Notes: generated from the letters alone by a model not told the origin. A stretch of 64,000 bases of DNA from an uncultured Pseudorhodobacter sp. (GCA_913062925.1 CAJXWJ010000009.1:1-64000), one strand, 5' to 3'; shown: positions 8,486-17,507, counted from the first letter of the stretch. Made by a program: numbers and translations.

Positions 8486-9361
8486 ATGACCCAAGACCGC
8501 GGCTATTTCAGCGAAGAAACCTCTGCGCAGGCGGTGATTGCCCGCAATGCGGCCTGCCCGAACCCGCGTCTTGCGCAGGTGATGGAGGTGATTACCCGCA
8601 AGCTGCACGAGGCCGTCAAAGAGATCGAGCCCAGCGAAGCCGAATGGATGCAGGCGCTGCAATTCCTGACTGCCACGGGGCAGATCTGCAACGATTGGCG
8701 GCAAGAGTGGATCTTGTTTTCCGATATCATGGGTGTGTCGATGCTGGTCGATGCGATCAACCACCGCAAGCCCGATGGCGGCTCGGAGAACACCGTTCTT
8801 GGCCCCTTTCATGTGGCTGATGCGCCTGAAATGCCGATGGGTGCCAATATCTGTCTGGATGGCAAGGGCGAAGACATGGTGGTGTCAGGCTATGTGCGCG
8901 ACACCCAAGGCCGCCCGCTTGCCGGAGTGCGGATGGATGTCTGGCAGGCCAATGACGAAGGCTTTTACGATGTGCAACAAAAGGGCATTCAGCCCGATTT
9001 CAACCTGCGCGGCGTGTTTGTAACCGGCGCGGATGGCCATTACTGGTTCAAAGCCGTAAAGCCCAAGTTCTATCCCATTCCCGACGATGGCCCCGTGGGC
9101 AAGCTTTTGGCCGCTTTGGGCCGCCACCCGTATCGCCCCGCACATCTGCATTTCATCGTGCAGGCCGACGGGTTTCAGACCCTGACGACGCATATCTTTG
9201 ATCCAAATTGTCCCTATATCACCTCGGATGCGGTGTTTGGGGTCAAAGAAAGCTTGCTGGCCAATTTCCGCAAAGTCGAAGATGCCGCCAAATCCACAGC
9301 CATGGGCTTTACCGCAGATTGGTTCTGGGCGGTTGATTTCGATTTCGTGCTGGCCCGCTGA
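8486..9361 (+). CDS. hydroxyquinol 1,2-dioxygenase (intradiol)
   Basis: 291-residue non-haem Fe(III) intradiol dioxygenase opening hydroxyquinol (1,2,4-trihydroxybenzene) to maleylacetate. The N-terminal helical dimerisation domain spans about residues 15-100. The intradiol core begins at SENTVLGPFHVADAPEMP. The four iron ligands are recognisable: Tyr in EGFYDVQQ, Tyr in PKFYPIPDDGP, and two His in HPYRPAHLHF. ATG 8486 follows AAGGATCC. Catechol and chlorocatechol dioxygenases share the fold; the adjacent maleylacetate reductase favours hydroxyquinol. Confidence 0.93.
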   Translation: MTQDRGYFSEETSAQAVIARNAACPNPRLAQVMEVITRKLHEAVKEIEPSEAEWMQALQFLTATGQICNDWRQEWILFSDIMGVSMLVDAINHRKPDGGSENTVLGPFHVADAPEMPMGANICLDGKGEDMVVSGYVRDTQGRPLAGVRMDVWQANDEGFYDVQQKGIQPDFNLRGVFVTGADGHYWFKAVKPKFYPIPDDGPVGKLLAALGRHPYRPAHLHFIVQADGFQTLTTHIFDPNCPYITSDAVFGVKESLLANFRKVEDAAKSTAMGFTADWFWAVDFDFVLAR

Positions 9362-9370
9362 CCCAAGCCG

Positions 9371-9670
9371 ATGATCGCCCTGCGCCTTGCATTTTCTGAT
9401 CCGTCTCAGGCCAGCGCGCGTGCCCTGTATTTTGATGCCCATCGTCAGTATTTGCGCAGCACACCGCTGCGCATTTTACTGTCTGGTCCGGTCGCCTCGG
9501 AACCAGGCCAGCCGATTGGCGCGCTGATTGTGGCTGAAGTGGAAAACCTGCAAGAGCTGTACGATTTTAGCAAAGCAGATCCCTTTGTGCGCCACGCGGT
9601 CTATGGCGAGGTAAAGATCCTGACTTGGTCGCTTAGTCTTTCAGCCTTAGCAGGGTTACCAATCGCTTAG
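9371..9670 (+). CDS. YCII-related protein
   Basis: 99-residue single-domain YCII protein (dimeric ferredoxin-like fold). Family hallmarks: YFDAHRQYL with the conserved His, LLSGPV, and SKADPFVRHAVYGEVKI with the ADPF motif. The family member TftG of the 2,4,5-T pathway acts next to a hydroxyquinol dioxygenase and eliminates HCl from a chlorinated hydroxyquinone, so an elimination or dehydration step here is plausible. Last gene of the hydroxyquinol operon, 9 bp after the dioxygenase. A second YCII gene is at 17507. Confidence 0.82.
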   Translation: MIALRLAFSDPSQASARALYFDAHRQYLRSTPLRILLSGPVASEPGQPIGALIVAEVENLQELYDFSKADPFVRHAVYGEVKILTWSLSLSALAGLPIA

Positions 9671-9791
9671 ACCTCAGCCTGGCTGATCGTAAAAACCCTA
9701 ATAGCACAGCGCGGACAAACTCTGTTGCCCGCGGCCAATCCTTAGACTACACCCTTGGTTGTTCATAACTACATCCATTGGCCAAGACTAT

Positions 9792-10241
9792 ATGCTCAAC
9801 AGCGCAATAAACCGCATTTGGACAGGCAAACCAAAACTCTCGATTGTTTTTTGGCTTTGCTTTTTGCTGGTCTATGTCATCGGAACTCTTGCAATCCTTT
9901 CGATACTTATTCCAGATCTGGATGCGGTTGTGGAAAACGAAAGCTTTGGCACTGGTGTTGCCTTCAAGCTCAGTTCGATCAGGGTGACAATTATTTTAAT
10001 AACCATGACAACCTTCCCCATCTTGCTGTGGAAGAAACGTGATGTTGCCCTGACTTTCCTGAAAGTTACCACCGCTTGGGCGGTTACGATGTATATCGAC
10101 GACTATCTGATCCTTTATGACATCGTGAAATACCCTGATTTAACAATCGTGAAAATCGTTTTTGCCCTTCGGCCCTTTGTAATCACAGCTTTGGCTTGGA
10201 TGTGCCTTGAACTTCACTTCAGAGCAAAGAATGGCTACTGA
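9792..10241 (+). CDS. small four-helix membrane protein, unknown function
   Basis: About 149 residues with four predicted membrane helices (LSIVFWLCFLLVYVIGTL; VTIILITMTTFPILL; the segment around VTTAWAVTMYIDDYLILYD; IVFALRPFVITALAWM). No family recognised. Its C-terminal half aligns by eye with the next gene: both have D-(Y/F)-LI-x-YD and then F-x2-RP-x3-x-AL. Base composition is more AT-rich than the catabolic genes on either side. Start is uncertain: ATG 9792 is chosen, but the frame is open from TTG 9759 and neither has a strong ribosome site. Confidence 0.55.
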   Translation: MLNSAINRIWTGKPKLSIVFWLCFLLVYVIGTLAILSILIPDLDAVVENESFGTGVAFKLSSIRVTIILITMTTFPILLWKKRDVALTFLKVTTAWAVTMYIDDYLILYDIVKYPDLTIVKIVFALRPFVITALAWMCLELHFRAKNGY

Positions 10242-10244
10242 AAC

Positions 10245-10721
10245 ATGAAAAGAAAGCTGGATGACGAAGAATATCAGGCCTTGCTGAACATGTTTGGCAA
10301 AGAGACCCTGAGCATCAGGCGCACCGCAAGTCAGGGTGCGCTGTTCAGGTTTTCCTTTTACCTGATCAACAGCTATGCTCTGCTTATTCTTGTCACTTAC
10401 TTTTTGATTTCAAATTATTTTACTGGCGAAATCAATCCAGTTATACTGGAAAACAATTATGTAGAGCTTTTGGCCAGAAGAGCATTTGCCTTTTTCTGGA
10501 TCATGTCAGCGTTCAATCTGTCGTTTTATTTCGGCGTCAGCTTTCGCTTTGTGACTTCGGTGGTGCTGATGTACACGGTCAACGCCACCTTTGATCAATT
10601 CCTCATTATGTATGACCATTACAACGTGGTAGATATTCCTATGTTTTCAGCGTTTTTCTTCAGCCGCCCGATCTTGATCTTGGCGCTGATACTTGCGCTC
10701 AAATCCTATAAGGATGAATAG
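10245..10721 (+). CDS. small membrane protein, paralogue of the preceding gene
   Basis: 158 residues with an N-terminal charged segment (MKRKLDDEEYQALLNMFG) and about four membrane helices. The motif FDQFLIMYDHY followed by FFFSRPILILALIL mirrors the C-terminal half of its neighbour, suggesting tandem duplication and divergence. It starts 3 bp after the upstream stop, so the two are co-transcribed. AT-rich relative to surroundings. Function unknown; a two-component membrane complex is only a guess. Confidence 0.6.
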   Translation: MKRKLDDEEYQALLNMFGKETLSIRRTASQGALFRFSFYLINSYALLILVTYFLISNYFTGEINPVILENNYVELLARRAFAFFWIMSAFNLSFYFGVSFRFVTSVVLMYTVNATFDQFLIMYDHYNVVDIPMFSAFFFSRPILILALILALKSYKDE

Positions 10722-10816
10722 CGCTTGCGCGAGGCTGTGCAGGGTTTCCAGACTTTGCACGGATCGGATCTGACAAAAATCCGCGACAAACCATTGCTGC
10801 CGCCAAGGCCTCTGGC

Positions 10817-13324
10817 TTATGGATTTGCCGCGGCCCGGTTGCGCAGGGTGGAATAGACCACCGCTGCAATCAGGATTAGCGCGCCTTGGAACACATATTG
10901 CCAGGTCTGCGACAGGCCAAGGAAAGCCACGGCATTCAGCACCTCCATCAGTAAGATCGCCCCCATCACTGTGCCGATAAAAGTGCCACGCCCGCCCTTA
11001 AGGCTGGTGCCGCCCAAAACCACGGCGGTGATGCTGGACAGCGTGTAGTTTACGCCTTGTTGCGGATCGCCAACGCCGATTTGCGCCATCAACATCACTG
11101 CCCCCATGGCGGTGAACAGGGCGCTGCCCAGGTAGCCCAGAATATACATTCGGTCGATATGAACTCCAATCCTGCGCGCAGACTCCTCATTTGATCCAAC
11201 CGCCCGCAGCTGCCAGCCCAGACGGCGTTGACGCAGCAGATATTCCCCGCCCAGCGCCACCGCCACCAGCACAATAAAGGCGACAGGGATCGCGCCGAAT
11301 TCCCAAGTGATCCAAGCTACAACCTCGCTATTGATATAGCCATCCGGCCCATTGCGCAGCAAAAAGCTACAGCCTTGCAGGCCGATATACATCGCCAGGG
11401 TCGCCGCAATCGGGGTGAAATTCGCAAAGCGGATCAGCACGCCATTGATAAGCCCCACACCAACACCCGCCGCCAGCATCAAGGCAAATCCGGCAAGGAT
11501 CATCAGCCCCGACTGGCCATCATTGATAAAGAAAGACGCCACAACCACCATAAAACCGGCCAAAGGCCCTACCGAAAGGTCAATCCCGCCCAGCAGCAGG
11601 GCAATGTTCTGCCCCATCGCGATAAAGCCCAAAGCGGTCGCCAGCATCAGCATATTGGCCACATTATAGGCCGACAGAAAATGCGTATTCTGGCTAAAGC
11701 CGTAAAGCCCCAGCAGCACGATCACCACCGCCAGCGGGATCACCGGCGCGTTGTCGGTTTGCACAAAATGTCGCCAGCCGCTGCGCTGGGCTGCGACCTG
11801 ATCTTGGCGCACTTCGGCATGGCTGCCCGCCGAGACGGCTGCCGCAACAATTTTGGCTTCCGTCACATCCGCGCCGGTCAAAGTCGCCACCACCTTGCCG
11901 CGCGACAGCACGATCACGCTGTCACACAGCCCTTCAAGTTCGGCGGCATCCGATGAATTAACGATCACCGGCGTGCCTTTGGACGAGACATCGCGCAAGA
12001 TCCGGTAAATCTCGGCGCGCGCGCCAACATCGACGCCTTGGGTAGGCTCGTCTGCAACGATCAATCCGGGCTGCGACAACAGCGCCCGCGCCATCACCAC
12101 CTTTTGCTGGTTGCCCCCCGACAGTGAGGCTGTCGCAGCCTCGATCCCCGGGGCCTTGACCGCCAGGGCCTGAAAGGTTGCCGCAACCTCTTCCAATTCG
12201 CGCTTGCGGTTGACAAAGCCAAAGCGCGCAAAGCCACTGAGCGCCGCAAGCGAAGCATTCTCGCGGATGGTCAGCCCCGAAGCCAGACCCTCGGCCTGAC
12301 GGTCCGACGGCATAAAGGCGGCTTTATGCAAAATCTCTTGCGATGTCAGCACGCTGCCGGTCAGCTCGACCTCGCCCTGCCAAGGCAGCAATCCCGCCAG
12401 CGCCCGCATCAGTTCAGACTGGCCATTGCCCGCAACCCCCGCAACGCCCAGAATTTGGCCGCGTGCAACGTCGAAACTGATATCCTTGAACTGCGGGCCG
12501 CTGAGATGGCGCACCGAAAGATTAATCTCGCGGCCTGTCTCGTCGGCCTTGGGCGGAAAGGTCGATCCCAAAGCCCGCCCAACGATCATGCCCAGCAGAT
12601 CCTGATCGCTGACATCGCGCACCAGCGCCTCGCCGCGTTTACGACCGTCACGCAAAACCGTGACGCGTTGCGCAATCTGGCGCACTTCGGCCATCCGGTG
12701 GGTGATATAGATCACAGCCGTTCCCGCCGCCACCAAATCGCGGATGCGTGCGAACAACATATCGGTGGCATCTTGATCCAAAGAGGCCGTCGGCTCGTCC
12801 AAAATCAGCACACGCGGCTTGATAGCCAAGGCCTTTGCGATTTCCAACAAGGCCAACTGCGCCACGCTAAGGGTATCGGCGCGGGCTTCAAGCGGCACAT
12901 GCAGGCCAACACCGTCAAGTAGCGCGCGCCCTACGCTTTGGGCAGAGGTCCCTTCAAACAGCGCATCAGGCAAAGCCACGCGCAGGTTTTCCAGCACCGA
13001 AAGATCGCTTAAAACGGCCGGATGCTGAAAGGCAATCGCGATGCCAAGGCTGGCCGAAATCTCGGGCGTCATCGCCGCAATTGGCTTGCCCATCACCTCG
13101 ATCTGGCCGCGTGTGGGTTTGAACACGCCCTTGATGATATTCATCAAAGTGGATTTGCCAGCGCCGTTTTCGCCCAGCACTGCATGGACCTCGCCAGCAT
13201 GAAAGGCGACACTGACATCGCTTAGGGCGGCGACACGGCCAAAGGATTTAGAAATAGTGCCAAGGCGCAGCACAATATCGCTGTTTGACCCCGTTGCGCC
13301 GGTCTTTGTTTGATCGCTTGGCAC
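10817..13324 (-). CDS. sugar-type ABC transporter, tandem ATPase fused to permease (RbsA-RbsC fusion)
   Basis: About 835 residues. The first nucleotide-binding domain has GENGAGKSTLMNIIKGV and Walker B VLILDEPTASLD. The second has a degenerate P-loop (GVAGNGQSELMRALAG), signature LSGGNQQKVVMARALL and ADEPTQGVDVGARAEIY. From about residue 525 a BPD_transp_2 permease domain follows (FIAMGQNIALLLGGIDLSVG; AVVLGGTSLKGGRGTFIGT). These are normally separate proteins. The frame is open to TTG 13378, but that codon lies in the loop of a terminator-like hairpin, so I favour GTG 13324. Last gene of the operon. Substrate probably a monosaccharide or cyclitol. Confidence 0.88.
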   Translation of the reverse strand: MPSDQTKTGATGSNSDIVLRLGTISKSFGRVAALSDVSVAFHAGEVHAVLGENGAGKSTLMNIIKGVFKPTRGQIEVMGKPIAAMTPEISASLGIAIAFQHPAVLSDLSVLENLRVALPDALFEGTSAQSVGRALLDGVGLHVPLEARADTLSVAQLALLEIAKALAIKPRVLILDEPTASLDQDATDMLFARIRDLVAAGTAVIYITHRMAEVRQIAQRVTVLRDGRKRGEALVRDVSDQDLLGMIVGRALGSTFPPKADETGREINLSVRHLSGPQFKDISFDVARGQILGVAGVAGNGQSELMRALAGLLPWQGEVELTGSVLTSQEILHKAAFMPSDRQAEGLASGLTIRENASLAALSGFARFGFVNRKRELEEVAATFQALAVKAPGIEAATASLSGGNQQKVVMARALLSQPGLIVADEPTQGVDVGARAEIYRILRDVSSKGTPVIVNSSDAAELEGLCDSVIVLSRGKVVATLTGADVTEAKIVAAAVSAGSHAEVRQDQVAAQRSGWRHFVQTDNAPVIPLAVVIVLLGLYGFSQNTHFLSAYNVANMLMLATALGFIAMGQNIALLLGGIDLSVGPLAGFMVVVASFFINDGQSGLMILAGFALMLAAGVGVGLINGVLIRFANFTPIAATLAMYIGLQGCSFLLRNGPDGYINSEVVAWITWEFGAIPVAFIVLVAVALGGEYLLRQRRLGWQLRAVGSNEESARRIGVHIDRMYILGYLGSALFTAMGAVMLMAQIGVGDPQQGVNYTLSSITAVVLGGTSLKGGRGTFIGTVMGAILLMEVLNAVAFLGLSQTWQYVFQGALILIAAVVYSTLRNRAAANP

Positions 13325-13356
13325 TTGCGCATCCCGTCTTGTTATATCCGCCGCTT

Positions 13357-13396
13357 CGAAAAACGCGGCTCGAGGCAAAGCGCCCCAAGCCGCGTT
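13357..13396 (-). terminator. intercistronic terminator/attenuator after the binding-protein gene
   Basis: On the transcribed strand AACGCGGCT (13396-13388) pairs perfectly with AGCCGCGTT (13370-13362) and runs into five T (13363-13359). It sits between the solute-binding gene stop at 13401 and the transporter gene. Partial termination here would give more binding protein than transporter, a common pattern in ABC operons. Confidence 0.65.
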
Positions 13397-13400
13397 AGGC

Positions 13401-14462
13401 TTATTTATTGACCGCAGCCGCCTGATCGTCGCCCGACATTACAGCCGAAAGATAGATCGAACCGGGAAGATCCTTGCGGCACTGCACCGCACTTGGCGAA
13501 CCCGAAACCGAATCTTCAAACACAGGTGCCTTGAAGATCTTTTCGGATGGCAAGGTGCCCCCTGTGGCCGAGGCTACAGCCCACTGCACTGCCAAGCGCA
13601 CGTTGTCATTGCCAGTGGCAACGGTGAACAGCTTAAAGTCTGGATTGGCTCCGTGGTTGTCTTCCCAGAAACAGCCCAACGAGTTACCGTCCGAGGTTGC
13701 AATCGCAGGGATCGAGCGGTTGAACTTGCCAAAGGTCGGCAGCGCGCCTACCAGCGACGGGCCAAAGTCAGAAACGATCACATCGATCTTGTCATTCTTT
13801 GCGATTTCAGCCGACAAAACCTGCTGAGTCAAAGCCGGATCCCAATTGGTAACGGCAAAGGGCTCTGGGTTGATGAAGACGTATTTATCGTCCAAGATCT
13901 GCTTCATGCCAGCCAGTTCGTCGGTCCCTTGGCTGTTGCCAGCAGGGCCGCTGAGGAACAAGACATTGCCGCCATCGGGAAGGATCGACTTGATCCAATT
14001 GCCCCAGCTTACGCCATCATCAACAAAGGAAGAGCCGACGAATTTGGTGTAATCCTTGCCCTCTTCGCCGCCAACAACAACCCGGTAAGGCACAACCACA
14101 GCGCCAGCACCAAAGGCGCTTTTCAGCGCGGGCAGTACGGCTGGGCCGGCATCGCCAAAGACCACAAGCGCGTTGACGCCTTTGGCCGCCATGCCCTTGA
14201 TATCCGAAATGGCTTTCTGGGTGTTGCCCTGACCGTCAGCATATTGATAATCGGTGATGCTTGGGCAAAGGGCGGCTTCAGCCGCGCCCGAAGCCGTGGT
14301 CACCAGACGCCAGCTGTTGCCGCCGTAGCCGTCGAGCAGCGCGAGCGAGGCTTGGTTTGGGCCGCACCAAGATGGCACTTCGGCCTGAGCAGCGCCAGCA
14401 ACGGCGAGGGTCATCAGCGCCGCAGCAAGGGCGGTTTGCCCCTTAAGAGACGTAAGTTTCAT
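13401..14462 (-). CDS. ABC transporter periplasmic sugar-binding protein
   Basis: 353 residues, ribose/xylose-type (Peripla_BP_4) binding protein. Signal peptide MKLTSLKGQTALAAALMTLA with cleavage predicted after AQA. Mature-domain landmarks are KGVNALVVFGDAGPAVLPAL, NVLFLSGPAGNSQGTDELAGM and DVIVSDFGPSLVGALP. ATG 14462 is preceded by GGAGGAAACC; the longer frame to 14546 would add 28 non-signal residues. The first 20 bases overlap the end of the permease gene. Two Cys in the mature N-terminus (SWCGPNQ; ALCPSI) may form a disulfide. Ligand unknown. Confidence 0.9.
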   Translation of the reverse strand: MKLTSLKGQTALAAALMTLAVAGAAQAEVPSWCGPNQASLALLDGYGGNSWRLVTTASGAAEAALCPSITDYQYADGQGNTQKAISDIKGMAAKGVNALVVFGDAGPAVLPALKSAFGAGAVVVPYRVVVGGEEGKDYTKFVGSSFVDDGVSWGNWIKSILPDGGNVLFLSGPAGNSQGTDELAGMKQILDDKYVFINPEPFAVTNWDPALTQQVLSAEIAKNDKIDVIVSDFGPSLVGALPTFGKFNRSIPAIATSDGNSLGCFWEDNHGANPDFKLFTVATGNDNVRLAVQWAVASATGGTLPSEKIFKAPVFEDSVSGSPSAVQCRKDLPGSIYLSAVMSGDDQAAAVNK

Positions 14463-15489
14463 TGGTTTCCTCCAGATTAGAGTGTGTGGACAGTTTCTTA
14501 TTCTTGTTCGGCAAACGGATCGAATGGATCCCAATGCCAAATCCAAGCGCCAAAGCTTGAATGATGGTCTGAGCCGAATAGGGAACCCCTACCGCGTAAG
14601 AGAACTGGCTCAGTTGATTGAGAAAAAGCGCGGCAATCACGGTGGACACAGGAAATCCGCGCCCGCCCAGCAAAGAGGTGCCCCCCAGCACCACCACAGC
14701 CACCGACGGCAGCAACAGTGGGTCACCCTGAAAAGCGGTTGGCTGGGTTGTCAGCCCCGCAATCAAGATGCCAGCCAAGCAATACAGCAGCTGCGCAAAG
14801 ACATAGGCCAGCATCTGATAGCGCCGCACCGGCAAGCCGATGGTGGCGGCCAGCGCAGGGCTGGCCCCCACCGCCTCGAACCGGCGGCCCATAACGGTTT
14901 TCTTCATGATCAGCGCCACCACGCCAAGGGCGACTGCGGCAAAGACCACCGCATTGCCGATGCCGAACAGGCTGCCGCCGGCAATAGTGGCCAGCAAATC
15001 CGTGGTGATCCGCGGCACCCCACCCGAGACCGCAAAGACGCCGCCATAAATCAGCGCATTGACCCCAATGGTGGCCACAATGGCGTTCAGCCGCATATAG
15101 CCCACCAAAAGGCTGTTGCAGACCCCGATCAACAAGGCACAGCCCAGCGCAATCAGGATTGCGGGCAGCAGTTGCGCGTCATCGCCTGCGGGGTAATGCG
15201 TCACCAGCACCACCGACAGCGACACCCCGCCCGCAACCGACAGATCAAAGCCGCCCTGTTGCACCACCAACATCTGGCCCAAGCCCACAATCGCCAGCAC
15301 AGAAGCAAAGGGCAAACTGCCCGCCAGCGCCCCAGAAGATACGCTGGAAGGCGCGAAGACCAAGCACAGCACAACCAAGATCAGCGTCGCTGCGACAATG
15401 GTTATAAAGCCCTTTGCGAAGGCGATCGGGAACACCTTACCCTCTTGGCGGATCGAGGCTGGTTGGCGTGGAGTCATCTGCCGTCTCAC
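14443..15489 (-). CDS. ABC transporter permease (RbsC-like)
   Basis: 348-residue branched-chain/ribose-type permease with eight to ten hydrophobic segments. Motifs: LAIVGLGQMLVVQQGGFDLSVA, GVNALIYGGVFAVSGG and VVLGGTSLLGGRGFPVSTV. It is a second permease in this operon besides the one fused to the ATPases, so the importer may use a heterodimeric membrane domain. GTG 15489 is taken as start because AAGG precedes it; ATG 15477 is an alternative. The C-terminus overlaps the binding-protein start by 20 nt. Confidence 0.9.
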   Translation of the reverse strand: MRRQMTPRQPASIRQEGKVFPIAFAKGFITIVAATLILVVLCLVFAPSSVSSGALAGSLPFASVLAIVGLGQMLVVQQGGFDLSVAGGVSLSVVLVTHYPAGDDAQLLPAILIALGCALLIGVCNSLLVGYMRLNAIVATIGVNALIYGGVFAVSGGVPRITTDLLATIAGGSLFGIGNAVVFAAVALGVVALIMKKTVMGRRFEAVGASPALAATIGLPVRRYQMLAYVFAQLLYCLAGILIAGLTTQPTAFQGDPLLLPSVAVVVLGGTSLLGGRGFPVSTVIAALFLNQLSQFSYAVGVPYSAQTIIQALALGFGIGIHSIRLPNKNKKLSTHSNLEETNETYVS

Positions 15490-15508
15490 TTTTGCCTTGC
15501 GGGGATTT

Positions 15509-16489
15509 TCAGGAAATCTCGAGCGTCACTTTCACGGCCTGATCGGCTTTCTTGCCAAGCTCATAAGCCGCGGCGGCGTCCTTTAGGGCAAAGCTGTGGG
15601 TCTGGATTGGCGACAGATCAATGCCAGTACGCTCCAAGAACCGGATCGCCGCAGGCCAGACACCAGGCGAGCCGATGCAGCCGCGCACGGTCAGATCCTT
15701 AATCTGGATCTTGCCCAGCTCGACCGGAAACTTTTGCCCGATATTGATGCCCACCATCGACACCCGACCTTCCGGGCGGGCATAGTCAAAGACATTGGCC
15801 AAAGAGGCCGCATGGCCTGCGGCTTCCACCACCAGATCGGCGCCGCCCTTGGTCATCTCGGCCACCGCCTCGACCGCATCGCCCGCCGCAGGATCAATCA
15901 CCCCATCCGCCCCCAGACGCAGCGCAATCTCGCGGCGCAGCGGCACAGGATCGACCACGATCACCCGCGCGCCCATCCCGATAGCGGCCGCGGCCGAAAC
16001 CAGACCAATCGTGCCGCCACCCGAAATCACCACGGTTTCCGCAGCATTGGTGCCGCCGTTGCGCATCACCGCGTAATAGCCGCAGGTAAAGGGTTCAATC
16101 AGCGCAGCCTTGGCATCATCGACGCCGTCAGGCAGCTTGTGCAGCCATTCGGGGCGGGCGGCAAAGAACTCGCGGTTGGCACCGTTCATCGAAAAGCCAA
16201 AATGGTGGATGCGCTCGGGCGTCTTGATCACGCATTCGCCAACCACGCGGTCGCCCTTGGCCAAGCCCGTGACATTGGCACCAACCTCGACCACCTCGCC
16301 CACCCATTCATGGCCGGGCGTGACAGGGTAAGAGATCGGAATGATATATTGCCCCGCCAGCAATTCGTAATCGGAATGGCAAATCCCGACACGGCGCGAT
16401 CGGATCATCACCTCATTGGCGGTGATCGACGGCATTGGCTGATCAACCACCATCAGCGACTTTGGTTCTGCGAAAATCAGGGCTTTCAT
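15509..16489 (-). CDS. zinc-type alcohol dehydrogenase
   Basis: 326-residue medium-chain dehydrogenase. Catalytic zinc region GICHSDYELL and GHEWVGEVVEVG; nucleotide motif SGGGTIGLVSAAAAIGMGA. The structural-zinc lobe is shortened: between VVGECVIKTPERIHH and ANREF there is a single Cys instead of four. Start ATG 16489 (MKALIFAEPK) is chosen over an upstream extension lying in the Gfo/Idh gene. It lies 10 bp after the Gfo/Idh stop and 19 bp before the permease. Likely oxidises an imported polyol or an intermediate; substrate unknown. Confidence 0.86.
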   Translation of the reverse strand: MKALIFAEPKSLMVVDQPMPSITANEVMIRSRRVGICHSDYELLAGQYIIPISYPVTPGHEWVGEVVEVGANVTGLAKGDRVVGECVIKTPERIHHFGFSMNGANREFFAARPEWLHKLPDGVDDAKAALIEPFTCGYYAVMRNGGTNAAETVVISGGGTIGLVSAAAAIGMGARVIVVDPVPLRREIALRLGADGVIDPAAGDAVEAVAEMTKGGADLVVEAAGHAASLANVFDYARPEGRVSMVGINIGQKFPVELGKIQIKDLTVRGCIGSPGVWPAAIRFLERTGIDLSPIQTHSFALKDAAAAYELGKKADQAVKVTLEIS

Positions 16490-16499
16490 TTCGGCTTCC

Positions 16500-17507
16500 T
16501 TACAACACAGGTTCCAGTTTGCCGCTGAGGGCGGATTTGAACACCGCTTCCAACAGGGCGATATTGTTGACCAGATGGTCGGCAGTGATCTGATAGGTTT
16601 CACGCCCCCGCACGGCGCGGGCAAAGGACACAAGGTTGTCTTTCACCGGTTCTGCCTTGCCCACCTCGACCGTGGTGATCGGCCCACCTGCCATCGCAGA
16701 GGTCACGATCCAGCCATCGGGGGCCTCGACATGGGCCTTATCACGAATGTCGATCCAGCCTTTCGAGCCAAAGACCGCAAAGCGCGAGATAAACGGGTTG
16801 GCCAAGGAGGCCGAAACATAAGAGGTGCCGCCGCCCTTGAACTTGACAAAGGCCGCCACCGTATCGCCCTGCGGCAGATCCGAGGACAATTGTTCGCAGA
16901 CGCAAAGCACGCTTTCGGCCTCGCCCAGCAGCCGCACCGACAGGTCAAGCAAATGGATCCCCGTTGCCGTCATGCCGCCCGCAGGGGCCTGATCGGCCTT
17001 CAGTCGCCAGTTGCCGCGGTCCAGCGTCAGGAATTTGTCATGGCTGAAGTTGGACTCGATCTGCTGAATGCGCCCCAAGCTGCCGGCATCGGCCAGCGCC
17101 AACATCTGCGCAATTGGCGGCTCCCAGCGGCGCTCGTGGCCCATGCCCAGCACCAGCCCCGCGTCGCGGCAAAGCTGCACCGCCTTTTGCGCCCCCGCCT
17201 TGGTCAGCGCCAAAGGCTTTTCGCAAAACACATGCTTGCCCGCCGCAACCGCAGCCGCAATCTGGGCTTCGTGCAGCGCATGCGGCGTGGCCAAAACCAC
17301 TGCCTCAACAGCAGGATCGTTCAGCGCATCGGCCAGATCGGCCGAGACCGGAATGCCCTTACTGTCACACAAGGCCTGCACGCCCGCCAGATCAGGTTCG
17401 ACCGCGCGCACCACGCGAATGTCTTCTGGCGCGGCTTCCAGCACCGCCAACATCTTTTTGCCCCACCAGCCCATGCCGATCAGCGCGATACCTACAGGAT
17501 GTGTCAT
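16500..17507 (-). CDS. Gfo/Idh/MocA family oxidoreductase
   Basis: 335-residue NAD(P)-dependent dehydrogenase of the glucose-fructose/inositol dehydrogenase family. The N-terminal Rossmann motif is ALIGMGWWGKKMLAV. The family-defining lysine is in HVFCEKPLAL (about residue 95). The C-terminal alpha/beta domain includes MTATGIHLLDLSVRLLG with the active-site D/H region. Its start codon shares one base with the stop of the YCII gene. Members oxidise sugars or cyclitols at a ring hydroxyl, which fits the sugar-type importer. Confidence 0.9.
   Translation of the reverse strand: MTHPVGIALIGMGWWGKKMLAVLEAAPEDIRVVRAVEPDLAGVQALCDSKGIPVSADLADALNDPAVEAVVLATPHALHEAQIAAAVAAGKHVFCEKPLALTKAGAQKAVQLCRDAGLVLGMGHERRWEPPIAQMLALADAGSLGRIQQIESNFSHDKFLTLDRGNWRLKADQAPAGGMTATGIHLLDLSVRLLGEAESVLCVCEQLSSDLPQGDTVAAFVKFKGGGTSYVSASLANPFISRFAVFGSKGWIDIRDKAHVEAPDGWIVTSAMAGGPITTVEVGKAEPVKDNLVSFARAVRGRETYQITADHLVNNIALLEAVFKSALSGKLEPVL

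Noticed and set aside
14482-15702. 406-codon plus-strand frame over the permease
   Set aside because: Antisense shadow of the RbsC-like permease, low-complexity Gln/His/Arg content.
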